Below are positions 44,320 through 55,515 of a DNA stretch of 64,000 nucleotides, piece by piece. The DNA lies in the NCBI GenBank assembly GCA_034440635.1, contig JAOTON010002130.1, positions 186,001 through 250,000 of the forward strand. Reading direction: 5' to 3'. The DNA is from Lepas anatifera (Eukaryota; Arthropoda; Thecostraca; Lepadidae). The notes beneath the pieces were generated by a model. The model was not told where the DNA came from, did no database searches, and saw nothing but the letters and a program-made list of their open reading frames with translations. Made by a program: the position numbers and the translations under genes. Numbering within the stretch: position 1 is the stretch's first letter; the number at the start of each line of letters is the position of its first letter.

Positions 44320-45545
44320 TAGAAGGTTTTTGTTTTGGTGTTCTGGTAGTATATGTGAAGATTGATTGCGTGATTCTCTTTACATTTGATGTTTCTTTTA
44401 AGTATGCTTTTCAAAATGTTCTCATCTGTTTCGTACTGCGAGTTCATGTGATTTCGGTAGTAGAGATGGTGTGTTACTGTTTGTGCTTGGTCTGATGTTT
44501 TGCTGGTGTATTTGTTGTCTAGTTGTCTTTTGATTTGTGCGTCTACGTCTTGGTTAGAGTATCCATTATTTACTAGAATTTGTTTCAGCCTAATGAATTC
44601 AGAATGCATTTTGTCGTGTGATGAACTGGTTTTAATGGCTCTTCTTACGAATGATCGGATGACGCTGGTTTTATATCGTGTTGGGCATTCGCTCTTTGCG
44701 TCGAGGGTTAAGCCGGTGTTGGTAGGCTTCCGGTAGACGCTGTGATAAACCCATTGTTCGTCGCCTCTACCAGAACATCTAAGAATGGTATGATGTTATC
44801 TTTGGCTATTTCGAATGTAAAGTGTAGCACTGAATGATTTTCAAATTTGCGAATTATTTCCTGGAGTTGGTTAATGTCCCTAACGTTAAAAAAACAGTCA
44901 TCTACATAGCGTAAGTAGATATGCGGAGCTACATCTGGGTTACTGAGGACTTCATTTTCGATTGATGCCATATAAAAATTGGCGAAAAGAGGGCCAAGTG
45001 GGGAACCCATGGCCACGCCATCCTTCTGAACATACAATTTGTTGTCAGGTCCCCTAAATGGTGAGTCTTTCGTACATGCTCGGAGCAGGTTTGCGAGGAT
45101 GTTTCTTGGTAGGTTGAGGGATTTGATGCCAGTACTTTTTTGTCATATACCTCATTTAAGATAACATCGATAGTCTGGTCAATGGGCACGTTTGTAAATA
45201 GACTTTCTACATCTTTGGATGCCAAGATACCTTCAGGTTTTTTTCGGTCTTAAAATGTCTAGAAATTCATCTACAGATTCAATACCATATTTGGACGGGA
45301 CGTAGGGTTTTAGTATCTGGTTAAGCCGTTTTGCTAGTTTATATGTTGCAGTAGTTCCCTGGAATATAATCGGCCGGAGAGGATTACCTTCTTTGTGCGT
45401 CTTAACTGTTCTATACGCATATCCCGGAGAAAATTCTCCTACGATTTTAGCAAAATGTACACCACCATTAACGGCATTGGCACTGGTTAAAATCCTATTG
45501 ACTTTAGCCTTAAGTGTTTTCGTTGGATCAGTTTTAATTACTTTG

Positions 45546-45588
<43 letters not shown>

Positions 45589-45826
45589 AGTCTCCGAGGA
45601 TGGTGTTGAGTTTTTGAGAATATTCGTCTCTGTCTAAGATCACAAACACAGGGCACTTATCAGCTCTCCTTACGATGATTCGGTCGTCGTTTTTCAACTG
45701 TCGGGCGGCGTCCTTAAGTTCTTTTGTGACAAGCTTGCTGTTGGCGTTTCCTTGTAATTTGAATCCCTCTCCGATGAGTTCCCCTTTCAACTTGTTGCTT
45801 ACTTTGATATGTTCATCTTTCTCCAA
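44319..45826 (-). pseudogene. PLE reverse transcriptase, left copy, frameshifted
   Basis: 45826-45233 gives the N-terminal PLE region (GYAYRTVKTHKEGNPLRPI, then KLAKRLNQILKPYVPSKY). 45225-44929 gives KDVESLFTNVPIDQTIDVI. 45037-44708 gives KDGVAMGSPLGPLFANFYM and the catalytic YVDD (YLRYVDDCFF). 44609-44319 is the linker. The frame breaks near 45232, 45110 and 44710. A poly-A run on the coding strand adds a Lys tract within the first block. Confidence 0.85.
45549..45587. repeat. 39-T homopolymer within PLE RT frame
   Basis: The tract replaces a few bases that are present in the right PLE copy (near 46292). On the coding strand it adds about 13 Lys codons while keeping the frame open. It may be slippage or an assembly artefact. 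Confidence 0.9.
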
Positions 45827-46051
45827 TTGTAGTACATCACGATATAATAATTCAAGTTCGGCTTTTTATCATCTTCTGAACGTTTTCATTGTATGTGACA
45901 GTTTAGGCCAAGGTTTAAAAGTTTATGTTGTTCCTGTGTTAACTTTTAAGGTAAACTTTTAAACCTTGGCCTAAACTGTCACATACAATCAAAACGTTCA
46001 AACATTGATAAAAAAGCCGAACAAGAATTATTATATCGTGATACACTACAA

Positions 46052-47525
46052 TTGGAGAAATATGAACAAATCAAAGTAAGCAACAAGTTGAAAGGGGAAC
46101 TCATCGGAGAGGGATTCAAATTACGAGGAAACGCCAACAGCAAGCTTGTCACAAAAGAACTCAAGGACGCCGCCCGACAGTTGAAAAACGACGACCGAAT
46201 CATCGTAAGGAGAGCTGATAAGTGCCCTGTGTTTGTGATCTTAGACAGAGACGAATATTCTCAAAAACTCAACACCATCCTCTCAGACTCAAGTAAGTTC
46301 AAAGTAATCAAAACTGATCCAACCAAAACACTTAAGGCTAAAGTCAATAGGATTATAACCAGTGCCAATACCGTTAATGGTGGTGTAGATTTTGCTAAAA
46401 TCGTAGGAGAATATTCTCCGGGATATGCGTATGGGACAGTTATGACGCATGAAGAAGGTAATCCTTTCCGGCCGATTATATTCCAGGTAACTACTGCAAC
46501 ATATAAACTAGCAAAACGGCTTAACCAGATACTAAAATCCTACGTCCCGTCCAAATATGGTATTGAATCTGTAGATAAATTTCTAGACATTTTAAGACTG
46601 AAAAACCTGAAAGTATCTTGGCATCCATAGATGTAGAAAGTCTATTTACAAACGTGCCCATTGACCAGACTATCGATGTTATCTTAAATGAGGTATATGA
46701 CAAAAAAGTAATGACATCAAATCCCTCAACCTACCAAGAAGCATCCTCGCAAACCTGCTCCGAGCATGTACGAAAGACTCACCATTTAGGGGACCTGACA
46801 ACAAATTGTATGTTCAGAAGGATGGCGTGGCCATGGGTTCCCCACTTGGCCCTCTTTTCGCCAATTTTTATATGGCATCAATCGAAAATGAAGTCCTCAG
46901 TAACCCAGATGTAGCTCCGCATATCTACTTACGCTATGTAGATGACTGTTTTTTTAACGTTAGGGACATTAACCAACTCCAGGAAATAATTCGCAAATTT
47001 GAAAATCATTCAGTGCTACACTTCACATTCGAAATAGCCAAAGATAACATTGTACCATTCTTAGATGTTCTGGTAGAGGCGACGAACGATGGGTTTATCA
47101 CGAGCGTCTACCGGAAGCCTACCAACACCGGCCAAACCCTCAACGCAAAGAGCGAATGCCCAACACGATATAAAACCAGGGTCATCCAATCATTCGTAAG
47201 AAGAGCCATTAAAACCAGTTCATCTCACGACAAAATGCATTCTGAATTCATTAGGCTGAAACAAATTCTAGTAAACAATGGATACTCTAACCAAGACGTA
47301 GACGCACAAATCAAAAGACAACTAGACAACAAATACACCAGCAAAACATCAGACCAAGCACAAACAGTAACACACCATCTCTACTACCGAAATCACATGA
47401 ACTCTCAGTACGAAACAGATGAGAACATTTTGAAAAGCATACTTAAAAGAAACATCAAATGTAAAGAGAATCACGCAATCAATCTTCACATATACTACCA
47501 GAACACCAAAACAAAAACCTTGTAA
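46052..47525 (+). pseudogene. PLE reverse transcriptase, right copy, frameshifted
   Basis: 46052-46630 covers the N-terminal region to the RT start. 46618-46740 gives ASIDVESLFTNVPIDQTID. 46806-47525 gives KDGVAMGSPLGPLFANFYM, the catalytic YVDD (YLRYVDDCFF near 46930), and the linker to 47525. Frameshifts lie near 46605 and 46725. RT lineage features match Penelope elements, which are related to telomerase-type RTs. Confidence 0.85.
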
Positions 47526-47526
47526 T

Positions 47527-47855
47527 GTGCAACAATCCCACGAAGATTAAGTGGTTGATGCGTACTAATGTAGTTTACCAATTTCAATGTCCCGACGAAG
47601 GTTGCAGACTTCGTAAGGTAAACTACATCGGATACACATCAACCACTTTATCTCGTCGCTTTACCATGCACCTCCACGAGTGAGCCCCTAAGGATCACCT
47701 ACAACAAGAACACAATACAACACTCACAAGACAAATGCTTACTGATAACACACATATAATACACTCCAGCACTGACCACAACAAGATAGAAATCATTTAA
47801 GCAATATACATCAACAAACTCGCACCGCACATCAACACACAAAAAAACGTTAGAC
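47527..47855 (+). pseudogene. PLE GIY-YIG domain, right copy, with stops
   Basis: Equivalent to 43993-44319: MCNNPTKIKWLM, VVYQFQCPDEGC and VNYIGYTSTTLSRR are present. In-frame stops occur at about 47682 (after MHLHE) and 47797, and a frameshift at 47524 detaches it from the RT. Confidence 0.85.
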
Positions 47856-48588
47856 TCGCCAAGTTGTCACTATAGGGGATGGGATAAATCATATAAAAAA
47901 CGAATATGTGTGATATATGTACTGTATAACATACCATATGTTGACAATGTGAATGTTTCTCTATTGTATTGTAATGCCTTGTGACTAACTATGTTTTAAT
48001 GTAGTGTGACTATGAAACTGTGACAAGATGATATAAGAATTGTAGTTTTGTACTCATGGAATAATTTCATAGCAAGTAGTCTGCAAAAATGTAATTATAT
48101 TTCTTTGCATAGAAGGTCTTTCAACTGATTTGAGCTCATTACTTGGTGATATATTTTTCAAACAACTATATTTAGGAAAACGTGAGCCGCTCTGTCTCTT
48201 ATCTTGATAATGAATGTCCAATACCTTCGAAAGCTCGAACTTATATTTTTAATATTTTTAATGAACTTTACTGATTTGACCAAAGACATTCCAATTGCAA
48301 CCAAACAAACCATCAATAATATAATCAAACAACAAAAGAAGATACCCAAGTGCGAATCAGCAATACTATTCAATAGTCGCTGCATTGAAGAGGATATATT
48401 GCCCAACTACTCACTTAAACACTTAATACTTGATTATAAAAACAACGATAAGGTTAACATGATTACGAATTGTGCTACTGTCTAATCTTATGTACCAGTA
48501 GGGGAAACAAGTAAGTTAGTTGATTATTTCTCGTGAGAAATTCTTTCGACCTCTGCTAGTTGAAGGCAAGTAAACAAAAAGAAGATTT

Positions 48589-49095
48589 TCACCCTACACT
48601 AGGTCGGCTGAAAATCTCTAGGATATTCGGCGATTCTGCCTGGACGTTTATGGCGGGGCTATTTTGGGCGATGAGTAGGGCCTCCAGGATGGCAAGGCGC
48701 CGCTTGTCGTTGGCTCGGCCGATGATGGTTGTTTGCTCTACTAGGTCCTTTCTTGTGAGTTCTGTTTTGTGTTTTTGTTTGTCGTGCTCTTTAATTGATC
48801 CAGACTGAAGATGCATGGTGAGTCTCCTTGAGATGGTAGTGGTTGTCATACCAATGTAGCACATGTCTTTTCGAAGCAGACAGTCTTCGTGGGTACATTC
48901 ATATTTATATACCACATTGGTTTGCTTTAGCTTGTCCTTGGTTTTGTTGATGTTGTTCTGGATGAGTAGGCTGCTGACTTTGCCGCTCTTGTAGTAGATG
49001 ACGATGTTCAGGTTGGTGTCCTTGTTGGTGCATGTCACGTTGTTTTCGATGATTTTGCGGATGGCCCGTTCGTCGTTTTTGTATGATGTTGTCAT
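48589..49095 (-). pseudogene. Third PLE fragment: linker and GIY-YIG, different subfamily
   Basis: 168-codon minus frame: linker NVTCTNKDTNLNIVIYYKSG, then VVYKYECTHEDC and MCYIGMTTTTISRRLTMHL (GIY-YIG core), with a C-terminal LAILEALLI Glu. It is clearly a PLE, but amino-acid similarity to the copies next to it is only moderate, so this is another subfamily. The RT part is missing; sequence upstream (49096-49240) is AT-rich microsatellite. Confidence 0.8.
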
Positions 49096-49190
49096 TTGAT
49101 TTTGGTAATAAATCTATATGATTTTGGTAATAAATATTATATTTGATTTTGGTAATTAAAAATATATTATATATATATATATTTATTTAT

Positions 49191-49241
<51 letters not shown>
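49096..49241. repeat. GATTTTGGTAATAAAT repeats and (TA)n
   Basis: Three GATTTTGGTAAT units are followed by imperfect and then pure TA repeats, ending at the hAT-like element. Confidence 0.85.
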
Positions 49242-49514
49242 CAGGGTTGGTAGCAGCCGGCAGAAAGTGGTTTAAACCACTGGTTTAAACCGGTTTAAAC
49301 CGGCTGGCTTAAACCCGGTGGCAAAAAGTGGCAACAACTATGAAATGCTAAATATTAACTGATATTCGCGTTGGATATGAATGTAAGGGCATCTTCTGGG
49401 GTGAAAACGTATATTACTGTATATTGGGAGGCTTCAGCACTCTCTTCTTCCATTTCATCACACAACTTCAATGATCTGTTGAAACCGAATGGTCTTTTAT
49501 GGCTGGAACCAATC

Positions 49515-49911
49515 CATTGGCAGATCCAGGGGGGAAGAGGCCAGCACTATAAAGTCGAAAATAGTGTTCCCCCAAAGCCGGCAGCAAGAAATCTTAGAAG
49601 CAGTTGGCTTCCATTTAGGCTGTGACATTTTTTGTTCATCGGCTTTTTATTTATTTATTTAGGGCCACTCCAAACAGGCACACTTGACCAATTACAGGGA
49701 GTGTTGGCGTGGATGTTTAAGGATCCTCTCCGCCGGGTCAGATCGGACACGGAAGGCGGTTTCCTGCCGTGGGGATTGAACCCACGTTAATCCATGCTAT
49801 TCAGTCCGAAGACTGGCAACGAAGCCACTAGAGCCACCCGGCCCCAATTGATCAGTTTTTTTGCCGATCAGTTTGCCCCGCCCCCAAACGGACCGCCTGG
49901 ATCCGCAAGTG
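49515..49911. mobile_element. Nested hAT-like MITE, CATTGGCAGATCCAGG ends
   Basis: The left end CATTGGCAGATCCAGG and right end CCTGGATCCGCAAGTG are diverged CATAGGC-family termini. The flanking octamers do not match clearly. It is enlarged by a SINE at 49646-49845. Confidence 0.6.
49646..49845 (-). repeat. tRNA-derived SINE
   Basis: From 49845 on the minus strand: GGGGCCGGGTGGCTCTAGTG (A-box-like) and GTGGGTTCAATCCCCAC (B box), ending in an (AAAT)n-type tail at 49646-49660. The family differs from the SINE at 43661. Confidence 0.7.
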
Positions 49912-51230
49912 ACCTCACCTTTCTGATATGAGGGGTTTTTACAATGGATGAAGTGTCGTTGCTTCTATTGTTAGTTAGGAACCGGTACATACATTTTAGA
50001 TGACGCCACAAGTGAAATACCACATCAGAAATGTAGGTATGTCAATATAAAGATTTGTTCTCTTATCGCAAGAAATCGTATGCATATTATTAAGTAACAG
50101 TTTGGTCCATTCAACCTTATCTTATTTTATATAATTTATTTCAGAAATTTTATTCGAAGAAACAGTACCACACCCAAGGGGGAGAGACAGACGCAGGCAC
50201 CCACGGAGGGCAGAAATTAGCCTGATCTGGCTTTTAGTACCAGTTCTACTCTCACCTTGCCGTCCCTGCCCCTAGTGTGCCGCCCCTGCGTTGAAGCATT
50301 CGCCCAATATATGATTCAAGCCGCCCCTGTTCCGAAACTGCCGCTTCCTCACCAGAGAAAGAAATCCTGCGCGTGACATGCCGCCCTCCCCCCCATCAGC
50401 CTGACGCCCCTCAAACGAAAATCCTGGGTGTGCGCCTGCCAAGAGATAAATGTATAGTATAACCGACCACTGGGGGTACAAGCGACTAGGTTTGAGAGCT
50501 TATAATCAGAAGAGACGAACAAAGTAGCTCGAGGAGACAACATGTTTGAAAAAAGTGAATGTTTTAACCAGAACAGGTCAGTCAATACTGATCTTCACTT
50601 GATAAGTATAGTTTACAGAAGCTCAAAAGTACTGCTAATAATGCAGTTTCCATGTATTCAGGCTGAAATAATGTCCTTCGCCATAAAAGATCCAGTACAC
50701 CAGTCACTCGGAGGGGCTTGGGAATCCCCAGCTTGCACCCTTTCTAATGTTCGACACTGTTCGGCGTTGAAGAAGACTCAAAATTGTCACCAAATACGAC
50801 ATATAAAATAATAACAGTCTTCGCAGTAATATGTCGTGCACCTAAAAGGCGCTTGCCTTGCCTCCGATGGATAACTGCATCGGAGACCCCAACGCATGGG
50901 CTGGATTCTTACTGAGCTCGAGCGGCTTGACTTTCTAGTCAGGAAACCCGTCTTATTTCATCTAGACTACCATCAGACATCAGAATTAGCCCCTGTTTGA
51001 TTCAGCTGATAATATTATCGATGATTAACAATTGAAGTGATTAAAATGTGGATAGCATGCGATCCTATCTGCGTTTGCTGCACTAAGGCTTAAGACTAAG
51101 ACTAGAAAATATATAATGCTAAATAAGATGATCAGAATACCGGAAATACAGTGTTATTATTAGCATGATGTTGGTAACAACTATTGGAAAACGCTTAAAG
51201 TTCAGTTTCTATAAATAATGGCAAATTTGG
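49912..51230. other. Interior of the 2.1-kb hAT-like element; no gene seen
   Basis: No transposase or other domain was found. GCCGCCCCTG-type blocks at 50275-50420 suggest another eroded MITE end. Confidence 0.3.
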
Positions 51231-51331
51231 CCCCCCCGAGTTTTTGCCACTTTCTGCCACTTTTTGCCGGTTTAAACCGGTAAAAACCGGCTGACGGCAG
51301 AAACCCCTCTCAACTGGAAAAAATGTCAACC

Positions 51332-51334
<3 letters not shown>

Positions 51335-51374
<40 letters not shown>
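51335..51374. repeat. (TA)n microsatellite
   Basis: TA repeats continue the tract interrupted by the hAT-like element. Confidence 0.9.
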
Positions 51375-51377
<3 letters not shown>

Positions 51378-51849
51378 GGTGCATGCGTGCGTTTGTGTGT
51401 TTTAAGGACATATCAGCTGTGAACGGCTATATCGTGTCCGAGTGGTTGAGAGCTGTGCGTGGTTGCAAATATTACCTGTGGATTTCACGAATATTTGGTC
51501 TAGATAACCATTGAAGATTCAATAATGAGATTCCTGTGCGGGCTGGCATGTCGATACTGGTAGCCGGAGCCATCGTATGGCACCAGGAACCTGCTCAGCA
51601 GTCATGCTTTCGGACAAGAGCCAAATTTTCCAGCTCCAAAACCGTCCGCTGTAGAAGCAAGGCGCCACCGCATAGCTGACCAGACCATACCGCTCAGAAT
51701 CACGCAGTCGAGCGCACTACCTCAGCCGGCCCTGCACTTTGTTTTACGTCACTGTTGCGAGGCAACACAGACTGTAGCAGTTTGCAGCGGTGAAGCTTCT
51801 GGTGTTAAAGACCATTTAGTTAGCTACGAACGAACCACCGGGATGGCAG
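51375..51849. other. No gene seen
   Basis: No recognised feature between the microsatellite and the minisatellite. Confidence 0.35.
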
Positions 51850-52256
51850 GGGGCGCTGAGCTGAGGAAACCAGCTGACCAGCGCTGAGCTGAAAGAAACC
51901 AGCTGACCAGCGCTGAGCTGAAAGAAACCGGCTGACCAGCGCTGAGCTGAAAGAAACCAGTTGACCAGCGCTGAGCTGATGAAACCAGCTGACCAGCGCT
52001 GAGCTGAGGAAACCAGCTGATCAGCGCTGAGCTGAGGAAACCAGCTGACCAGCGCTGAGCTGAAAGAAACCGGCTGACCAGCGCTGAGCTGAAAGAAACC
52101 AGCTGACCAGCGCTGAGCTGAAAGAAACCAGTTGACCAGCGCTGAGCTGAGGAAACCAGCTGACCAGCGCTGAGCTGAAAGAAACCAGCTGACCAGCGCT
52201 GAGCTGAAAGAAACCAGCTGACCAGCGCTGAGCTGAAAGAAACCAGCTGACCAGCG
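51850..52256. repeat. 26-29-bp minisatellite, ~14 copies
   Basis: The unit contains AGCTGACCAGCGCTGAGCTG and AAAGAAACC or GGAAACC. Long minus-strand frames encode a repeated SAGQLVSFSSALVSWF-type peptide and are repeat translation. It lies ~400 bp upstream of secreted-protein gene B. Confidence 0.92.
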
Positions 52257-52669
52257 CCGGGCAGCCACCAAAAGACGGACGTGCCCAAGTTCAGTAGCAA
52301 AGCATATTGTCGCGTCCTGGTCAAGAGTGGGATCCAGGTTTTTCATTGTCGCTCTCTTATATACATGTATTTATTGAGCGTCCTAACAATCCAAGCGAGT
52401 GGAAGAAAGTGAACGGCGTAATGCATCAGCACCGGCATTTATCACAGCTGAAAGCATAACTGGTTGAGTTCGCTGTTTTTCGGGGACTGGAATCTTCCAT
52501 GCAGAAATAATTTCCATAGCCATATCGAAGATTCAAAGCTGCTTGCTGTGGGGAGGGAGCCTGGCTGAGTGTTGCGGACGTCGTGGCTGGGACAGGCTGG
52601 CCAGGCGGTGACAGAGGCCCAGACGCTGCGCCCGGCAGCCGCCGCCACAGTCTGCTGCTCGCACTGACC

Positions 52670-53077
52670 ATGGTCTTCTACCCCACCGCTGTTCTGCTTC
52701 TGCTGTTTGCGAGCGGCAGCCTGCTCTCTGCAGCACTGGTTACCGAACACTTCTATCTGCAGCGGCACCCGTACGTGGGACTACCCTCCAGGGCCGTCTC
52801 AGCGCCGTCGCCGAGGGCCTGCGCCGCTCTCTGCACACGCTACACACCACGCTGCTTCTGCTTCAACTACGCACAGACCAACAATGCCTGCTACCTTTTT
52901 ACGGAGCTGCAGCCCACCTCCAGTCAAGTTTTAGGTTTTGGATATAAGAGGAAGCCACTTCCGACCACGACCACGACCACGACGACCACAACCACGACCA
53001 CCACGCAGGCTCCTGTGTGTGACTTGGGGTGTCAGGCGCAAAATGCGATCAATACCATCGGCGGATGGTTCGGATAA
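52670..53077 (+). CDS. Secreted apple/PAN-like small protein with Thr-rich linker (gene B)
   Basis: 135 residues from ATG at 52670 in perfect Kozak context (ACCATGG); the frame opens earlier, but this start gives a clean signal peptide (hydrophobic AVLLLLFASGSLLSA). The Cys pattern CAALC, CFCF, CYLF marks an apple/PAN-like module. It is followed by 14 Thr and a tail with CDLGC. It is paralogous to gene A at 29251 (inverted, ~23 kb apart): near-identical over the module and linker, but with a different N-terminus and a shorter C-terminus (INTIGGWFG). Extracellular location is predicted; the function is unknown. Confidence 0.7.
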   Translation: MVFYPTAVLLLLFASGSLLSAALVTEHFYLQRHPYVGLPSRAVSAPSPRACAALCTRYTPRCFCFNYAQTNNACYLFTELQPTSSQVLGFGYKRKPLPTTTTTTTTTTTTTTQAPVCDLGCQAQNAINTIGGWFG

Positions 53078-53425
53078 AAGTGGACATGAAGATCTTCGAT
53101 CCCAGTTTCTCAGGCGTGGTTTGCTCGTGCTCTGCAGACTCTGTAGTGCCTTTTATTCGCTACCTGATTACTATTATTGGTTTCTGGTTATAGGTATGTA
53201 TATCTTATTGATGAAATGCAAAAAAATTGGAATTTATTGGCCCTAAAAGAACAATTTAAGTATCCAATGCAACAGCACGCTAAGCCAGGCGATTCTGGGG
53301 GTAATATCGAGTCACCAGACAGACTGAACCAGCGCGAGATGCTTGTGACGAGCTCGCACACTACCCAGCCTCCGAACAAAGGCCAAGAGAAAGTGGAAAG
53401 CCTCAGCTGGTGCCCGGGAAACACG
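53078..53425. other. Probable 3' flank of gene B; no further gene seen
   Basis: No recognisable domain. No canonical AATAAA was found close to the stop codon. Confidence 0.3.
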
Positions 53426-55515
53426 GATATGATTAGTGGTGGACGACCAGTTTTGAAACACGGATATGATTAGTGGTGGACGACCAGTTTTGAAACACGG
53501 ATAGGGGAAGTCCGTGCAAGAGTACGCACTTAACTTTCTACGGGCTTTCACTTTTCTCCTATAAGTCTAACAGCTAAAATTTTTATGTGGTTGTTTAGCC
53601 TGAAAATTGTCTATGTATGGTCCATGTTTCAACTGGATGTCTCTGAAAGGAACTTGCCACGAGCCCATCCAAAATAAAATGTCACGTGCATACTCTTGCC
53701 GGAGTGGGTCGGTAAGAGTACGCAAGAAAGGAAGCTGGAGTACGCATTGATACCCCGCTGAGCTTTAGGTGCATAGGCCATGTCGCGAAGTTTTTTGTCG
53801 CCAAACTAGGCGATTGCATGATTTTATATCGTTCTGAATATACAAGAACTATTTTGCAACGTTTGGCTTTCCAAATATGAGTTCCGGACTCTGGTCCGAG
53901 TGAAAATTAAATTTTCTTATCTCTTAAGCATGCGCACTCTTGCCCAATGGTCTACTGCGTACTCTTGCCGGACAAGCTCCCTTGGGAAGAAAGTCTTCAT
54001 AAACATGTTGGCAGGCATTTTAGCGTGAGCTCCGGTCCTGAGCACGCTCCTAGCTCAGCCTTCTTACTGATGACAGACCGCAATACAATACTTTTGATAA
54101 TAGAAGCATGGTCTACAAGTTTACCCAGTTAAGAAATATTACTTCAAGGGTGCCCAAAAATTTATTTTGCTCTGTACTCCCGCGGAAAGAACAGGAGCAC
54201 GTTGAATTTTGGTGTGCAGCCTAGGCACTGACCTTGCTTTTTTACACCAGGGTATCCACCATCTCAGTGTTTGCTTAATAACCAAAACAGCTGCTGCGTA
54301 CTCTTATCTCCTGCGTACTCTTACCCGCCCTTACCCTATAATGGGTTATGGACGACCATCTTTGAAACACGGATATGATTAGTGGTGGACGACCAGTTTT
54401 GAAACGCGGATATGATTGGTGGTAGACAACCAGTTTTGAAACACGGATATGATTGGTGGTAGACGACCAGTTTTGAAACGCGGATATGATTGGTGGTAGA
54501 CGACCAGTTTTGAAACGCGGATATGATTAGTGGTGGACGACCAGTTTTGAAACGCGGATATGATTGGTGGTAGACGACCAGTTTTGAAACGCGGATATGA
54601 TTAGTGGTGGACGACCAGTTTTGAAACACGGATATGATTAGTGGTAGACGACCAGTTTTGAAACGCGGATATGATTGGTGGTGGACGACCAGTTTTGAAA
54701 CGCGGATATGATTAGTGGTGGACGACCAGTTTTGAAACGCGGATATGATTGGTGGTGGACGACCAGTTTTGAAACACGGATATGATTAGTGGTGGACGAC
54801 CAGTTTTGAAACACGGATATGATTAGTGGTAGACGACCAGTTTTGAAACGCGGATATGATTGGTGGTAGACGACCCGTTTTGAAACGCGGATATGATTAG
54901 TGGTGGACGACCAGTTTTGAAACGCGGATATGATTGGTGGTAGACGACCAGTTTTGAAACGCGGATATGATTAGTGGTGGACGACCAGTTTTGAAACTCG
55001 GATATGATTAGTGGTAGACGACCAGTTTTGAAACGCGGATATGATTGGTGGTGGACGACCAGTTTTGAAACACGGATATGATTGGTGGTGGACGACCAGT
55101 TTTGAAACACGGATATGATTAGTGGTGGACGACCAGTTTTGAAACGCGGATATGATTGGTGGTAGACGACCAGTTTTGAAACGCGGATATGATTAGTGGT
55201 GGACGACCAGTTTTGAAACTCGGATATGATTGGTGGTAGACGACCAGTTTTGAAACACGGATATGATTGGTGGTGGACGACCAGTTTTGAAACACGGATA
55301 TGATTAGTGGTAGACGACCAGTTTTGAAACGCGGATATGATTGGTGGTAGACGACCAGTTTTGAAACGCAGATATGATTAGTGGTGGACGACCAGTTTTG
55401 AAACACGGATATGATTAGTGGTAGACGACCAGTTTTGAAACGCGGATATGATTGGTGGTGGACGACCAGTTTTGAAACGCGGATATGATTGGTGGTGGAC
55501 GACCAGTTTTGAAAC
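53426..55515. repeat. 37-bp satellite, >30 copies, split by an insertion
   Basis: The unit is CGGATATGATTGGTGGTAGA plus CGACCAGTTTTGAAACG. Two copies lie at 53426-53503 and about 31 at 54345-55515, separated by the TIR element 53504-54336. Minus-strand frames of ~95 codons reflect the 37-bp period read through three frames and are not genes. Confidence 0.95.
53504..54336. mobile_element. 833-bp TIR element carrying repeated GAGTACGCA motifs
   Basis: It sits between TA dinucleotides (53502-53503 and 54337-54338) inside the satellite. Left end: GGGGAAGTCCGTGCAAGAG; right end reverse-complemented: GGGTAAGGGCGGGTAAGAG, both continuing TACGC. The motif AAGAGTACGCA or its complement occurs about nine times, clustered near the ends and middle. 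The TA target suggests a mariner-like or other TA-specific element; no transposase. Confidence 0.7.

Larger units (their letters stand above)
43257..45925 (-). mobile_element. Penelope-like element, left copy (minus strand)
   Basis: 5'-truncated PLE reading leftwards: an N-terminal region and RT (45826-44610), then a linker, then a GIY-YIG endonuclease (44319-43993) and a 3' tail to 43257. It is the inverted copy of 45952-48388, joined through a 25-bp spacer (45926-45950). Inserted in it are a SINE with a 13-bp target duplication (43661-43851) and a 39-T homopolymer (45549-45587). Confidence 0.9.
45952..48388 (+). mobile_element. Penelope-like element, right copy (plus strand)
   Basis: This is the inverted duplicate of the left copy, starting at the same 5' truncation point and running through RT, linker, GIY-YIG and 3' tail. 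It lacks the SINE and the long homopolymer. Similarity to the left copy ends near 48388, where the left copy meets its TA tract. Confidence 0.9.
49242..51334. mobile_element. 2.1-kb hAT-like element inserted in an AT microsatellite
   Basis: The left end CAGGGTTGGTAGCAGCCGG pairs with a right end ending TGTCAACCCTG. Both subterminal regions carry GGTTTAAACCGG palindromes and TGCCACTTTTTGCC blocks. Flanks ATATATAG and ATATATAT fit an 8-bp duplication in the TA tract. The element contains another hAT-like MITE (49515-49911) and a SINE. No transposase frame was recognised. Confidence 0.75.

Noticed and set aside
45393..45962. Plus-strand frames within the left PLE copy
   Set aside because: Antisense of the RT coding sequence; the equivalent antisense appears in the inverted copy.
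51816..52346. 166-176-codon minus-strand frames
   Set aside because: Both frames decode the same 26-29-bp minisatellite; the repeated peptide has no family resemblance.
54336..55406. 95-codon minus-strand frames, and a resemblance to a CRISPR array
   Set aside because: The 37-bp units are directly abutting tandem repeats with no unique spacers, in an animal genome; the frames are satellite translation.
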